Shown here one piece after another: positions 39,436 to 50,742 of a stretch of DNA of 64,000 nucleotides. Numbering within the stretch: the stretch's first letter is position 1; the number at the start of each line of letters is the position of its first letter. A program made the translations under genes and the position numbers. Below the pieces are notes generated by a model. The model saw nothing but the letters and a program-made list of their open reading frames with translations, made no database searches and was not told where the DNA came from. Location: the NCBI GenBank assembly GCA_945859605.1, contig OX243814.1, positions 28,990,307-29,054,306 of the forward strand. Direction: 5' to 3'. The DNA comes from Lumbricus rubellus. Taxonomy: Eukaryota; Annelida; Clitellata; Crassiclitellata; Lumbricidae.

Positions 39436-40040
39436 GGCATATTGCTATGCTATCGTCGCCTTGAAGCCGGAATTTTCCAGGGTCGAATCCACCTCGCCGC
39501 GTAAGGACCTTGGGCAAGTCCTTCACTCACAATTGCTCAGCGCTTCGGCCGGAGTAGAGAGCTTGAAGGGGCGCTATAACCAGTGGCGGATCCAGAAATC
39601 TTCCAAGGGGGAGGGGGCAAAAATCTTAGAACCTGGGATGGGACAGGTGAAAGAAATTTCGAAATTTGGTTGTTGGTCGAAAATAAATAGGGATCAGTCT
39701 TTGGCTGAAGTACTTTTCATCCGCCCAAAAAAGTTGATGAGGTTTTTTTTTAGTCATCTGCCAAAAATGTTTTGGAGAAAATCATACCATTTCATCCGCC
39801 AAAAAAGTTGATGACCTTTTTTTACTCCTCCACTTGAAAACCGACTGGGGGGCCACGTCCCATGCCATTTTCCGAATAGGGGGGGGGGGGGGCAATATGC
39901 CATTACACCCATATGCATATTGCTAATTTCATACCATATGGGGGGCCACGTCCCATGGCAGTTTTAAATGGAGGGCCATGGCCGGATTGCCCCCTGGATC
40001 CGCCCCTGGCTATAAAAAGTGCACGTAAAACACATACAAA
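39436..40040 (+). mobile_element. tRNA-derived SINE (family 1) split by an insertion
   Basis: Head and box B (ggtcgaatccacc) with ttcactcacaattgctcagc and gcttgaaggggcgctataac up to 39580; the tail tataaaaagtgcacg resumes at 40009 after a 428-base hAT-like insertion. Confidence 0.82.
39581..40008. mobile_element. hAT-like MITE (428 bp) inside the SINE
   Basis: Ends cagtggcggatccag and ctggatccgcccctg inverted, flanked by gctataac (39573-39580) and gctataaa (40009-40016), 7 of 8 matching. Confidence 0.85.
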
Positions 40041-40479
40041 CAAAAATTAAATTAAATTAAAATTTATTTAGCGGTTTTACATCCAGGAATTCCAGGATCC
40101 ATAGACCTCTAGGGTCTAGGCGATTATAAGACGCTCAATGCCAAGATGGCTCTCTATTAGAGTGTAAGTAAGTAAGAAAGTAAGTATATTCTATAGATTA
40201 TAAAATTTCAATAGAATTTCATCGCTTATAATAAATTTACAATTTGTGGGAAAAAATTTTGCCTTTCCGCGCTGTACGCACTTGCGTAAGTGCGTACGCC
40301 TAACGGCGCCCCTGGTTGGCCACACTACATTACAGCGCTTGCTTGCATTGCATGTATTACCGGGTATACTGTAATTGAAACCTAAGCTTATAGTTTAATA
40401 GGCAACATTAATTTTTTTCTATGAATATGGATGACGCGACAGGACGATTGCAGCAGATCCGACATCATCGTCCATCCGA

Positions 40480-41012
40480 ATGGCTTTATCCGATATTTCC
40501 GTAAGCAGTCACAGATGGAGGACCAACATTCTTCTCTTGTGCATCTTGACCTTGGCCACCTACATGTTCTTCTTCGACAACCACTCCTCCTCGTATACCC
40601 TCAATGGACTGGACGACCTAGTAGATCTGGCGGAACTGGAACAGGAGATCGACAGCGGAAATCCAGTTCGAATCGTCTCCTACAAGTCCCCGCTGGACGA
40701 AAACCTCTTCCGGCCGTGGACCGAGGAACCCAAGGCGGCAACGGGGTGGTTCAACCCTCGGTCGGCCCCGGTGGAGAGTCCAGCGTCGAGGGCGGCCAGG
40801 TACCACGCGATCTGGGCGAAGGCTGATCGCATGGTAACGAAAAAGCGGTTGTGGCAAGAGTCGGAGGAGGTGGATGAGGTGCTGAAGGCGCTGACCACAG
40901 CGAGGATCGTCAGTGTTGATATGCTGGACATCGGGGAGTACGAGAGCGGAACGGCTGAGAAGTGGATCGTGACCTTGGAGGGAGGTCAGAAGGCAGCGGT
41001 CAAGGTCATCTG
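40480..41012 (+). CDS. FAM20B-like exon 1
   Basis: First Met after an in-frame stop; cytoplasmic tail, membrane anchor, stem and the start of the kinase fold to KVIW. Phase 2 out, donor gtcagt. Markedly more GC-rich than its surroundings. Confidence 0.93.
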
Positions 41013-44000
41013 GTCAGTAAAATTATACAAAAAGCAGTTAATCGTCATTTTGAAATATAGGCCTATATATCTACATATTTACATCCATAAGCCTACTATG
41101 TGCACGTGCGTGATCACATGCTCCAAATAGCTGTCATTCTAAGCATAACGATGATAAGTAACATTTATGCAGCTTAAGCCTACATGTACACTTAACACAA
41201 CTATTTTTAAATAGGCTTCTTATTAATTTGTGTTAGAACTACTGACAATTACTGAAACTGATCCATCCATCTTAAGGTTATGATATTGGGAGATGACCAA
41301 ATCATTGCACAAAATTCTATATAGGCCTACCAGACCAGCAATAGGCCTAATGGATAATAATTATTTCTGTGTTTCCTTCGTTGTTTTATATTCTGCAGCC
41401 CACAGTTCAGTGGCCAATGCCATGCAGGATCCATTTTCCATTGGAGAAAGGCATTGGAATGCATGAAAGGCCACCAATGATTCCTATGCCATAATCCACA
41501 GTGTGTTAAGTCTATAGTATAACAGTAACTGTTGTGATGAACGACGTTGTAGGGAAGAGAAAGGACAGATGAAGAGAGGTGCCATGTGCAACTATGGATT
41601 CGAAATGCCGACATCAGAGATCGCAGCTTTTCATCTCCATAGGTAAAAGAAGAGACAATCAAACCTCAATCAATCGTAACAAACTTGAAGCTGGTCTCTT
41701 GTAACATGTTTGCAAAAACGTTGGACGAGTTGATGATAGGCTTCGCACATACAAACAATTTTGATTGCACAATATAATCAGTTGGTTGTAGCCTAATAAG
41801 AAGAATGTACAATTGTACATACTTTCTTATGCATACATAGATATGCAGGTCTATGCGGCGGAAAATCCTTAATCTCGGATAATTATTACAAACACCAAAA
41901 ATAGTCTATATTTGTGGTAAAAAGTAGGCCTTGTCTACAGTAACTGCTAGTCTCAACCGAATGCTTCTGCATAGCTGTTTTGTGCTAAGTATAGCCATAA
42001 GTCAATGGTGACTTTCAAGCTAAATTGAGGTGGTATATTATAGGACTATGTATAATTATTACAGCAGCACTTTGAGGTTAGTAGGCAGCAAGTGCTCATG
42101 GGCCGATCTGCATAATTTATAGGCTATAAATTATAGCCTATAGTTTCGTTCATTGTAGAGTTCTTGGCTTCTACAATACGCCTTTCGTGACCGGACGAAA
42201 GTTGGACCTCCTCAATGAAGTCCTTCCTGTGGCAACTTCAGCCGTTGCGCAGCAAATCATCGTCAAAGCAGGTCAGATGCCTTAGTAGACGCGTTGCTTG
42301 TTGCTGTTTAACAACACTGTGTCATAGCAAGAATAATTAGTGTTGCCCTCCTCCATTATCCAGGCTTGTGACTGGCACTGCCAAAGTACGCACAGAGACA
42401 ACTCCCAAGAAATTAATTTCTTCCTCGAATATAACATGTCTACTGATCTTAGCAGTGGAGCGATTTCGTGTGTTTGTGTAAGGTGTGTATGCCTGTTTCT
42501 CTGTATATGCCAATGTATCGGTGTGCCTGTGCGTCTGTGGGCCTGTGTGTCTGCGCCTGTGTGTCTGTGCCTGTGTGTCTGTGTGCCTGTGCATCTGTGT
42601 GCTTGCGTTTATATGTCAATCATTCATTGCCTCTAATTCGGTACCAGTTGTGACGACTTGCAGCACAACAACGATGTGAAAGAGGTTCATCTAGCGCCCT
42701 TAAAAGTTACACAATGCAATAATTATTTCCGATATTATTATACAGGGAACGAGACATGTCTGCATGGAACTTGCTTCTACTGTAAGGTGAAGCACACAAT
42801 GTGTCCACGTGACGGACTCATTGAAGTGTCGATGGTTTACTGGATCCCTCGGAAACTCAAACTCTACACTTATCCTCCTGATTACATGCCATTCTCCACT
42901 CCTCGCATTCACGAGTAAGTAACCCTCCTCTCAATAAGTTAGAAAGGTAGCCTAAGTCGAGGTAACGTTGAGTTATTAGTTAGGTAAGCGTATATTGTAC
43001 AATGTAGGTCTGCGTAGGAAATGATTGTACACGATTTGATCGGCTGAAGTAGCCTATAGAAAGTTATGTTAAACAGCTGACTGAATCTACGACCTTTTAA
43101 CTCTCAACCATTATTAACAATGTTCTGTAATTTACTTATAATTACAACAGTGTTCGTGTGTGCGACTGTGCGTGTGGGTGTCAATATAAAATTCTTTCTT
43201 ACCTACAAGATGCTCTTGGGTCACGTTCCTCGCTACCTCTGTGATCTCATAAGGTGGCCGATCTCAACTACCTCTGGACGTCCTCTCCGCTCTTTAGACC
43301 GTCATGACCAGGTATGATGACCTTCTTGTACCACGGTCTCGGATTGCTACAGCCCTGCATCGTGCCTTTGATTCTATCGGTCATGCACTATGGAATAAGC
43401 TTAGTCTTCTTACTATTATTCGTACTCAGATCTTCTCTGGAAGCACTGCTGTTTCTGCGCGGTTCCTTAAAACTTTTCCTTTTCCAATGGGATCTTCGCA
43501 CTGGGAGCGCCTCTGATTAGGTTGTTCTGTGAAAGGCGCTTTATAAATCCCAAAATTATATATTATAGTATAGTGTGCGGTTATCTCTTGAAAAAATGGA
43601 CAAATATAGCAGGTGATTTTTTTGTCTGTAAATCCCAGATGGGGCGAAGTCGGCTTTAACGACCGCCAATTCTGCGACAAGGTACGAAAGACAATAGAAC
43701 CGTATGACAATAGCTACTACTACTACGACCTGTTCGATTTTTCTGTTATCGATACGTTGATGTACCACTACGACAGCAAACACTATTCCATCAACGACAA
43801 CAGCAAAGCACACGGACTGACCGTGCGTCTCGACCACGGCAGGGCGTGAGTGTAGTGTCATCTGCTCTTACAATAATTATATATACAATGTAATTCTTTA
43901 GCTCTTTCAATTATTCAATTCAAACAGTTTATTGAACCCAGTAGGCCCTAGAAAGAATTTCAGTAACAAAACAGCAATTGAATAAGTACAATGAGGAAAC

Positions 44001-45251
44001 TATTAAATACCAAAATTTATGAGGCAGTTTATTACGGAAACAACTAACCAGCACACCCGAAGGAATAGGTCCCACTATATAATAGGGGTCCATTGCACAA
44101 GTAGTGAGTGAAGATCCTGCGTGGTCGAGTGGGTTGTAGCCCGCTCGCCGCGCCGGCGGCCCAGGTTCAATTCCCGGGCGGGGATCTTTACAGCGGGTGG
44201 CTCGGTCGCAATATAAAAGTGGAGTGTGAGGTTGTTCTCTGCCTCCGACACTAATCATCTTCGATATGAAACAGTGTCGTTAAGCCCTGAACATTTCATT
44301 TTTTACAAGTAGTGAGTGAGTGAGTGCTGGATCGAGTTATGAATAAACCCAAACGGTAACAGGACCTGGTCTATAAATTATAAGTTCTGGACGGAGTTTG
44401 AATTGTCAATAGGGGTTGAGACATTCTTACACGACTATGTGCTGATGTCCCAATCAGAATTTCTGACGGTTGGGCCTACCCTCTCCCGGTGTAGGCCTAA
44501 ATTATTAATGTCGTAGTCTGAGAGGCACTTGATAAGTCTCTATAGTATAAATATAAGAATGGAATAGAATAATAGTATGGACAACTTTGTAGTCTAATCA
44601 TTTTCAAACATTTATGTTGTGATGCAGATTCTGTGCACACGATCGTGATGAAGAGCATGTCTTCCTGGCGCCTGTGAAGCAATGCTGCACGTGAGTCTTT
44701 TCTGCAAACACTCCAACAGAAATGACGTACGAACACACACACAAACACACACACACGTACACACACGCTCACACCTATTCATTAGCTAATACGAAGCGAC
44801 ATAATAATGTAGGCCTATAAAATTATACGCCACTGGACGTATACATACAAAGTAGGCCTACAGCCCTACAGTACACTCGATCAGGGCTAACCAAAGAAAT
44901 TCTAGGCCCTTAGGCAGAACGGTCACGTGTCCCTAAACTATCAAAGATTTAATGAGAAACAAATTGAACTTTTTCAATGTTTGTCAGATCTTTTCATTTT
45001 TACATGTTAATTAAGTAGATGCTTTGGTTGACAGGTTACGAAAGTCGACTTACAAGAATTTGAAGGCAATACAGAATGGACTTTTGTCAAAGAAGCTCAA
45101 GGAGTCTCTTAGCAAAGACCCTCTTGCTCCCATTCTCGACAACGCGTGGTACCCAGCTCTCGAGAGGCGACTCAAGCTCATTCTTCAGGTGATCGACCGT
45201 TGCATCACTGAAAATGGACCAGACGGAGTATTGGTTGAAGGCGCAAGCTAA
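40480..45251 (+). CDS. FAM20B-like: FAM20B-like (glycosaminoglycan xylosylkinase family) kinase, seven exons
   Basis: Golgi-type secretory kinase of the FAM20 family. FAM20B adds phosphate to the linker xylose of proteoglycans and so promotes glycosaminoglycan chain growth. Seven exons (533, 90, 113, 169, 207, 63 and 217 bases) with matching phases give 463 residues. A type II anchor lies near residues 16-32 (NILLLCILTLATYMFFF). Family hallmarks follow: TLEGGQKAAVKV (ATP-site Lys), PTSEIAAFHLHRVLGF (ion-pair Glu), GNETCLHGTCFYCK (conserved cysteines and sequon), DSKHYS (catalytic Asp), VRLDHGRAFC (metal-binding Asp), FLAPVKQCC, and a C-terminal domain ending GVLVEGAS. Odd: the usual GN.DRHHYE loop reads YHYDSKHYS and DNG reads DHG. 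The ATG follows an in-frame TGA at 40432. The family is clear; substrate specificity is inference. Confidence 0.93.
41553..41642 (+). CDS. FAM20B-like exon 2
   Basis: Acceptor cgttgtag; EEKGQMKRGAMCNYGFEMPT then SEIAAFHLHR, matching the FAM20B stretch around AEVAAFHLDR. Too short for routine frame lists. Donor gtaaaa, phase 2. Confidence 0.9.
   Translation, partial: GRERTDEERCHVQLWIRNADIRDRSFSSP
42159..42271 (+). CDS. FAM20B-like exon 3
   Basis: Acceptor cattgtag; VLGFYNTPFVTGRKLDLLNE then VLPVATSAVAQQIIVKA, matching the FAM20B region LGF..AP.VVGR. Donor gtcaga, phase 1. Confidence 0.9.
42337..42610. repeat. (GTGTCTGT)n-like degenerate repeat
   Basis: From about 42470 on, gtgtgcctgtgcatctgtgt-type units in intron 3 of the FAM20B-like gene; the frames it opens are not genes. 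Confidence 0.8.
42746..42914 (+). CDS. FAM20B-like exon 4
   Basis: Acceptor ttatacag; GNETCLHGTCFYCKVKHTMC, the cysteine-rich FAM20 signature with sequon NET, then GLIEVSMVYWIPRKLKLY. Donor gtaagt, phase 2. Confidence 0.95.
43200..43560 (+). mobile_element. LINE 3' fragment (non-LTR RT C-terminus)
   Basis: Reads LLGHVPRYLCDLIRWP, then VPRSRIATALHRAFDSIGHA and WNKLS with frame breaks, ending ggagcgcctctgatt and gcgctttataaatcc. Same superfamily as 19590-19935 but a different family. Lies in intron 4 of the FAM20B-like gene. Confidence 0.82.
43639..43845 (+). CDS. FAM20B-like exon 5 (catalytic)
   Basis: Acceptor aatcccag; WGEVGFNDRQFCDKVRKTIE, then SVIDTLMYHYDSKHYS and LTVRLDHGR. Holds both catalytic aspartates in an unusual local context. 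Donor gtgagt, phase 2. Confidence 0.95.
44112..44304 (+). mobile_element. tRNA-derived SINE (family 3) with perfect target duplication
   Basis: tRNA-like head gcgtggtcgagtgggttgta and ggttcaattcccgggcgggg (boxes A and B), tail ttaagccctgaacatttcat with a T-run. A perfect 15-base duplication acaagtagtgagtga flanks it at 44097-44111 and 44305-44319. In intron 5 of the FAM20B-like gene. Confidence 0.95.
44628..44690 (+). CDS. FAM20B-like exon 6
   Basis: Acceptor gatgcag; completes Ala, FCAHDRDEEHVFLAPVKQCC, matching FAM20B ..DE.SILAP.YQCC. Donor gtgagt, phase 2. Confidence 0.92.
45035..45251 (+). CDS. FAM20B-like exon 7 and stop
   Basis: Acceptor gttgacag; LRKSTYKNLKAIQNGLLSKK, then LKESLSKDPLAPILDNAWYP and a C-terminal helix, ending LVEGAS and TAA. 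Confidence 0.95.
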
Positions 45252-46353
45252 ACTTTTCAAGACTATTATCATTCTCCTCTTGCTGCATCCTGCTCTGCTA
45301 TGATGTTATGCAGTCGAATTCAGCTGCTGTTGTCTGTGTAGGGAAACTGCTGTGGCAGCTCTTGTGGCTGGCTTCAGGCGACTGTTCGGTCTTCTACGAA
45401 TGTGAATGGTTGATAATTCAAGGATATCGTCAAAAGGAGAAACAAGTTGTGAGTTAAAAGTAGGAGGTAGATGACGAAGGAGAAATCGGAAAAACAACCG
45501 GACAGACCCGGATGAACGAGACCGGGTAAAAAGATTAATTGCAAACGGACAGGCAGACAGTCAGAGACAACGACCGAAATATTGTTCGATATCTACAATA
45601 ATTATTATTGATGATCAAAGTGAATTCTTTCTTGTAGATAGTTTCTATAAAAGCATAACACAGCAGAGTTTCTGACGATAGTTGTTGTCTTTCGCTTGCG
45701 TCATTTTAAACTAAAATTTAAAGCGAATCAATGGAATTTTCGATAATTAACTGTAAAACTGGCTTTAAAAAGTACCGGTAGTCAAAGAGTAGGCCAGGGA
45801 GAAGATACCATTTCCATGGTAAAAAAGCTGAATCTGGGCCTTATTGGGGGCTTAGCCTCCTCTCATCTGATAAACTCCACCCATGCTGGTCTATCTGATC
45901 AGTTGATTCTTGCAATTCTACCAGCAGTACCAGTGTGTTGCGGGCAGTGGTGGCGCCAGCTGTTGTGCAATTTCAGCAGAAGGTCGCGTCAGGGTCACGG
46001 GAGTTATTCAGCAGTTGGAAGAAATCAGACATAATTATTATATTAAGGACGATATTACAAATTCCAAAGAATTTTTGGCAGGCCACGAGGCAGTTCAGAA
46101 GTAAAATATTTAGGTATAATTTATATAGGCCTACGGCCCTACGCGACATATTGTGACCTGCGAGACACATTATGGCGCTGCCGCTAGTTGCGGGAAATTG
46201 GCTATAATAGATGCGTGTTGCTTTTGCTCCATATGATGCCTTCGTTCAGTCTATACGATAATCGAAATGGTTAAGAAACCGAAAAGGTTATGGTTGGCAC
46301 CATAGAACTGACAGCCAAACGCAGAGCAATAGTTTTTTGTGCGAAGTGTGTGC

Positions 46354-46640
46354 CACCAACGCCACCACAACCACTAACATAATTATTAGTTCCACCACCA
46401 ATGACCAATGTCACCACCACCACCAGTTCCACTGCCACCAACGCCAACACCACCAGTTCCACCACCACCACCACACCCCCAATGCCACCGCCACCAGTTC
46501 CACCACCACCAGTTCCACCATCACTACCAGTGCCACACTACCACCACTAGGCCTACAATGCCACCACCAGTGCCACCAAAACCCATACCACCACCACCAC
46601 CACCACCACCACCACAGTCACCAATGCCACCACGACGACA
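46354..46640. repeat. (CCA)n-rich low-complexity tract
   Basis: Imperfect CCA trinucleotides (gccaccaccagttccacca type). The Pro- and His-rich frames through it are consequences of the repeat. Confidence 0.9.
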
Positions 46641-47230
46641 ATGACGAGCACGGTCGGTCTTGTTTGAATAGAGATCGTCCTAATGCGTCGGACGTGCGCA
46701 ATCTTTTACATCTGTTGTCCGCGATCAAGAGGGCAACCGATGGGGAGGCGCCTGCAGCTGCTGCGACGGTCAGCTCTCGGCCGTCGACCCTCACCGCATC
46801 GCTTGACCGGAGACGGGCGACGCCGCCAACCGATGGACCGTTAGACGGACGGACGGTCACTGCATCGGTGGCTGCTGTCGCTGTATGCCTGCAGCGGAGG
46901 ACGCCGGAGGTCCATGTATCGGAGGTCGGTTTATGGCCGGCCTGGTCACTGCGATGGCCGACGAAATGATGGAGATAGTTCGGCTAATAGGCATCCGGCT
47001 TCAGCAGCAGCAGAAGTAGCAGCTGCTGCAGTAGAGGCCAGCACCGTTGCGGCTGATGCAGCGAGTCGCCGTCGCCGCTTCTATGCCATCAACGTCATTG
47101 ACGGTGAGTCCATTTTGACGTCATCGTCGTCGTCGGTCTTTCCACCGGTCGACGCCAGATGTCGCGCTTTCATTACGAAGAGAGACGGTGAGATATATGC
47201 GACGTCTGCTTGCCTTAGCCATGATGGCGC
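46640..47230. other. GC-rich block with open frames, unassigned
   Basis: GC- and CpG-rich compared with flanks, open in several frames (one plus-strand frame reads RPNASDVRNLLHLLSAIKRA, then alanine-rich). Could be a CpG island, decayed repeat or orphan exon. No family recognised. Confidence 0.3.
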
Positions 47231-48163
47231 TATATAAACAGAGGTGACGTAAGGTATACGCCTAAAGGCAGTTGGATTCGGGCCTTAATTGTGATAAATT
47301 GATCTTCCAACTGGATGCAATGTATGCTACGACTGGACCATTCGTGCGCTATTAATAGTTAGCTTGAAAAACTAGGTTAGCATGAATCTACAATTCTACA
47401 TGCGTATGAATTTGAGACTTCATGAAACGACTCTTTAGAACATAATCATCTAAAAAAACTTAGGACATAGTCATCTAAAAAAATGTTCGGACATAATCAT
47501 CTCAAAAAACGTAAACTGAGAAACAAATTAAGGCAATGATAAGTTATATTTTGTAGCGATTTCATCAAGTATTACTGTATTAAACCTACTCACGTTAGGC
47601 TTATTTAATGTAATTATATTAATATGTGTCTCTAAAACTCTATGTGTCTGCCAGTGACTGCCGCAGACTATGTGGGTGTGCGCGCGTGTTTATGTGTGTA
47701 TGTGTATGTGCGTATGTGTATATATAATGGTCACGTTGGTAGTCATGGTCATGGCCATGGCGGCGACGACGATGATGATGATGACGTTATGATGATGGGG
47801 AGTATACATGGGGTAACGATGACGATAAACCCACAAAAATAGCGTTCACTTCAATTTCATGTTCGACCTTGGGCGCAACGCGACTCGTACGGCCATTTAT
47901 ATATAAAAATATAATTATACAAATCGAGAAAGCAGTTTCATTTTCTACGACTTCTATTAATAAGCCTCTCTGCTGTGCTTTGACGCCATCGCTTTTCGCT
48001 AAGTCGGATTTGGAAGAGACGTACTTTTCCATTTGCTCATTCATTTCTCTCTATATCCGGACAGATTCTCATCACCTGAGTGATTATTCCTATTTCCTAA
48101 CCGAGGTAAATAATAAATAGTAATAATAGTGCTCGTAAAATAATAATAATAATGAGAATGATG

Positions 48164-48220
48164 CTGATAATTAATGATGATAATGATGATGATGATGATG
48201 ATGATGATAGATGATGATGG

Positions 48221-48309
<89 letters not shown>

Positions 48310-48600
48310 ATGATGATGATAATGATAATGATTATGATTAGAATTGTTATAATGATGATAAGTAGGCTATTCTTTTTTCCCCGAAGGTTGAAAAATTGGT
48401 CTAGGAGCTGTCGGTGTGTAAAGAATCAGGACTCAGGAGGTATCGTCCTTCACAGGATAGGCCTAGCCTACTATCACCACGACCACCACCACCACCATCG
48501 TCATCATCATCGTCATCACTATGACCATTATTACAATCACCATCATCACAATCATCATCATCATCATCACCGTCGTCGTCGTCGTCGCCATGACATTTGC
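48164..48600. repeat. (GAT)n and (CAT/CAC)n tracts
   Basis: GAT array at about 48164-48360, then a spacer and a CAT/CAC tract on the opposite-strand sense at about 48471-48594, a large imperfect inverted pair. Confidence 0.9.
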
Positions 48601-48990
48601 TGGAAACCCGCTGGCATGACACACCGCTAGTGAATAAGCTTGTGCCCCATGCTTAGCCTTGTATCGAGTAGCACTTTAGAAATGCGGGCTTTAAGATAAC
48701 AAATGTGACTCTTTGCCGATAGTGGTCGCCTCCGATAATAATTATTATGTAGGCCTATTAAGATTAGCAAATTAATCAGATAGGCAAATTTTTCTGTCAC
48801 TGGCTGTTTTGCAATTTTACGGATTCAACATCGCTAGAAAAATATTTTTCGAATTCCTTTCCCCCCGCAATCGAATCCCTCGTGTTCTTCTTGATACGCC
48901 ACTGATTTATGCTAATAATTTCTCCTTTAAACTGCGGATGTACAATTGTACATGTGTAAATACACTGTTAATACAGCCTAGCCTATATAA

Positions 48991-49135
48991 ACGGAGAGCG
49001 AGGGAGAAAGAGAGACAGAGACAGACAGAGACAGAGGGAGAAAGAGAGAGAGGAGAGACAGACAGACAGACAGAGAGACAGAGTCAGAAATAGAGACAGA
49101 GACAGACAGACACAGACAGACAGACAAACAGACGA
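48991..49135. repeat. Purine-rich (GACA/GAGA)n tract
   Basis: gagagacagagacagac-type repeat. Confidence 0.95.
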
Positions 49136-49751
49136 ATCAGCGGTTGTTTGCGATACAAGAATAGAAAGGGACAGAATGATAGATGCCCGATGGCATCGAA
49201 TTCGACCGTGCGTTTTCGGAAGAAGCATGGAAACAGCGTAATTCTTCGCTCTCTGCAGATCGGAACAAACAGCGTAGGAAATTAATCGTATACTTATACA
49301 GTTGATCCGTAAGTCGGATGAATTACATGAGTCCAAACGAGTCACACAATTCATCCAGTTTGGCTGCATGCATCAGAACAGTGTTTGCAATAGCTGAACA
49401 AATTACTTGATTACGTATAATCTTATGTTAGATCGAAATATAGGTCACAGTTGTTAAGATTATGCTGTAAATTATCGTATAATAAAATAGAATTTCATGT
49501 AATTCAATGCTATAATCTAGCGATAATTTTTTTGCCGTGTTGTATTTTATTTAGGCATTGATAAAGCGCATAATAGTATATTAGGGTGAAACCGGTGAGA
49601 GGAGCTCCAAGTGCGCAAAGTCCCGCGAGAAAAAGCAGATTTCGAGAAGAGAGAAGAAAGAAATGAGATTGCCAGACAGCAGTGCAGCGCTAACAGAGAT
49701 AAAGCGCACATTATAATTATATAATATTATATATGCCTATAGTATAATGTA

Positions 49752-50160
49752 CACACTGTGTCCCAATAAATCGGGACCCCTTTTTATATTGTGAATAAAA
49801 CAGGCAATTCTTAATCGATTTTCAAAATTTTAAAACTGTTTTTATCCTGAGATAAGTATCTTACATTGATTCAAATATGAAGTTTCTGGCATGAATAGTG
49901 ACGTCACAATGACGTCATTTGCATAAGAGAATTCAAATGTTAAGTACCGAAAAAGTTGTGTTCGGTACTTAACATATGAACTCTCTGATGCAAATGACGT
50001 AATTGTGACGTCAATATTCATGCCAGAAACTTCATATTTGAATCAATGTAAGATAATTATCTCAGGATACAAACAGTTTTAACATTTTGAAAATCGATTA
50101 AGAATTGCCTGTTTTATTCACAATATAAAAAGGGGTCCCGATTTATTGGGAAACAGTGTA
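49752..50160. mobile_element. Foldback MITE, about 400-base near-perfect palindrome
   Basis: Left arm begins cactgtgtcccaataaatcg, right arm ends cgatttattgggaaacagtg. The arms match almost throughout, meeting in a short loop (aaaaagttgtg) near 49955. Ends and TA-rich flanks suggest a Tc1/mariner-type MITE, but the target duplication is not certain. Confidence 0.88.
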
Positions 50161-50518
50161 TATGTACATATATAGTACGGTAGTTATGTAGCCTATAGGC
50201 CTATATAGCAGGCATACATGCAATGAATGCCTATGCATATATAATATAATATACAATTGTTATGATTAACAAATTGCAAATTCAAACGAATATAACTTTA
50301 GTTAGAACTAGGATATTTTCATTCTGTAAAAAGTATTTTGAAGCAGAATATCGTTAGCATATGTCTAAATAAAAAAGTCAAAAATGACATGCGACGGGCT
50401 TTGACATATAGGCTATAGACTACGTCATAGGCTAAGCAGAATCGGGTATGTTACTTTCTATCAATGTAGACCTAGGCCTATTAGACTATTACTGCACCGG
50501 TTCCGTGATTTAATTCAG

Positions 50519-50742
50519 CGAAATCCAGCGGCACGTGTGAGCATACGTTGGGGTTGGGGACTTGGGGTTGGAAAGGAAGCGGATGTACAGCGACTGACGG
50601 TAGCTTTATTGTGCGCCTGATGTCAAATATCGAAACCACTTTCCGATGTTGGCCAAACAGACATCTGGGACTCACTCTATGCATTCATGCTGCCTCGAAA
50701 TCGATATCTGCAGCGATTTTTCTACCGGAAAGAAATTATTAA
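50519..50742 (+). CDS. Orphan exon-like frame, cysteine-containing, unknown
   Basis: Follows an acceptor (gatttaattcag) in phase 1 and stays open for 74 codons to TAA. Reads KSSGTCEHTLGLGTWGWKGS, then GCTATDGSFIVRLMSN and RCWPNRHLGLTLCI. No 5' exon found, no family recognised. It has the same phase and the same 224-base length as the alternative last exon at 58181-58404, and shares a W-x-W-x-G-x-G and terminal LCI pattern with it. Could be a solitary or dead gene copy, or chance. Confidence 0.3.

Larger units (their letters stand above)
38249..40314. mobile_element. hAT-like element (2.07 kb) holding nested insertions
   Basis: Ends cagcggcgccgccagg and (inverted) caggggcgccgttagg, 13 of 16 matching, flanked by a perfect 8-base duplication gttggcca (38241-38248, 40315-40322). 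Holds repeated modules ccagcggggtctggggcgg also present in the 52222 element, a SINE and another hAT-like element. No transposase frame. Confidence 0.85.
45252..49751. other. Intergenic, simple-repeat rich
   Basis: No supported gene. Holds a CCA tract (46354-46640), a GC-rich block (46640-47230), a 28-base triple repeat near 47425-47510, GAT/CAT tracts (48164-48600) and a GA/CAGA tract (48991-49135). Confidence 0.6.

Noticed and set aside
46337..46969. 210-residue Pro/His-rich frame
   Set aside because: First half is the CCA repeat; the second half has no recognised domain or splice context.
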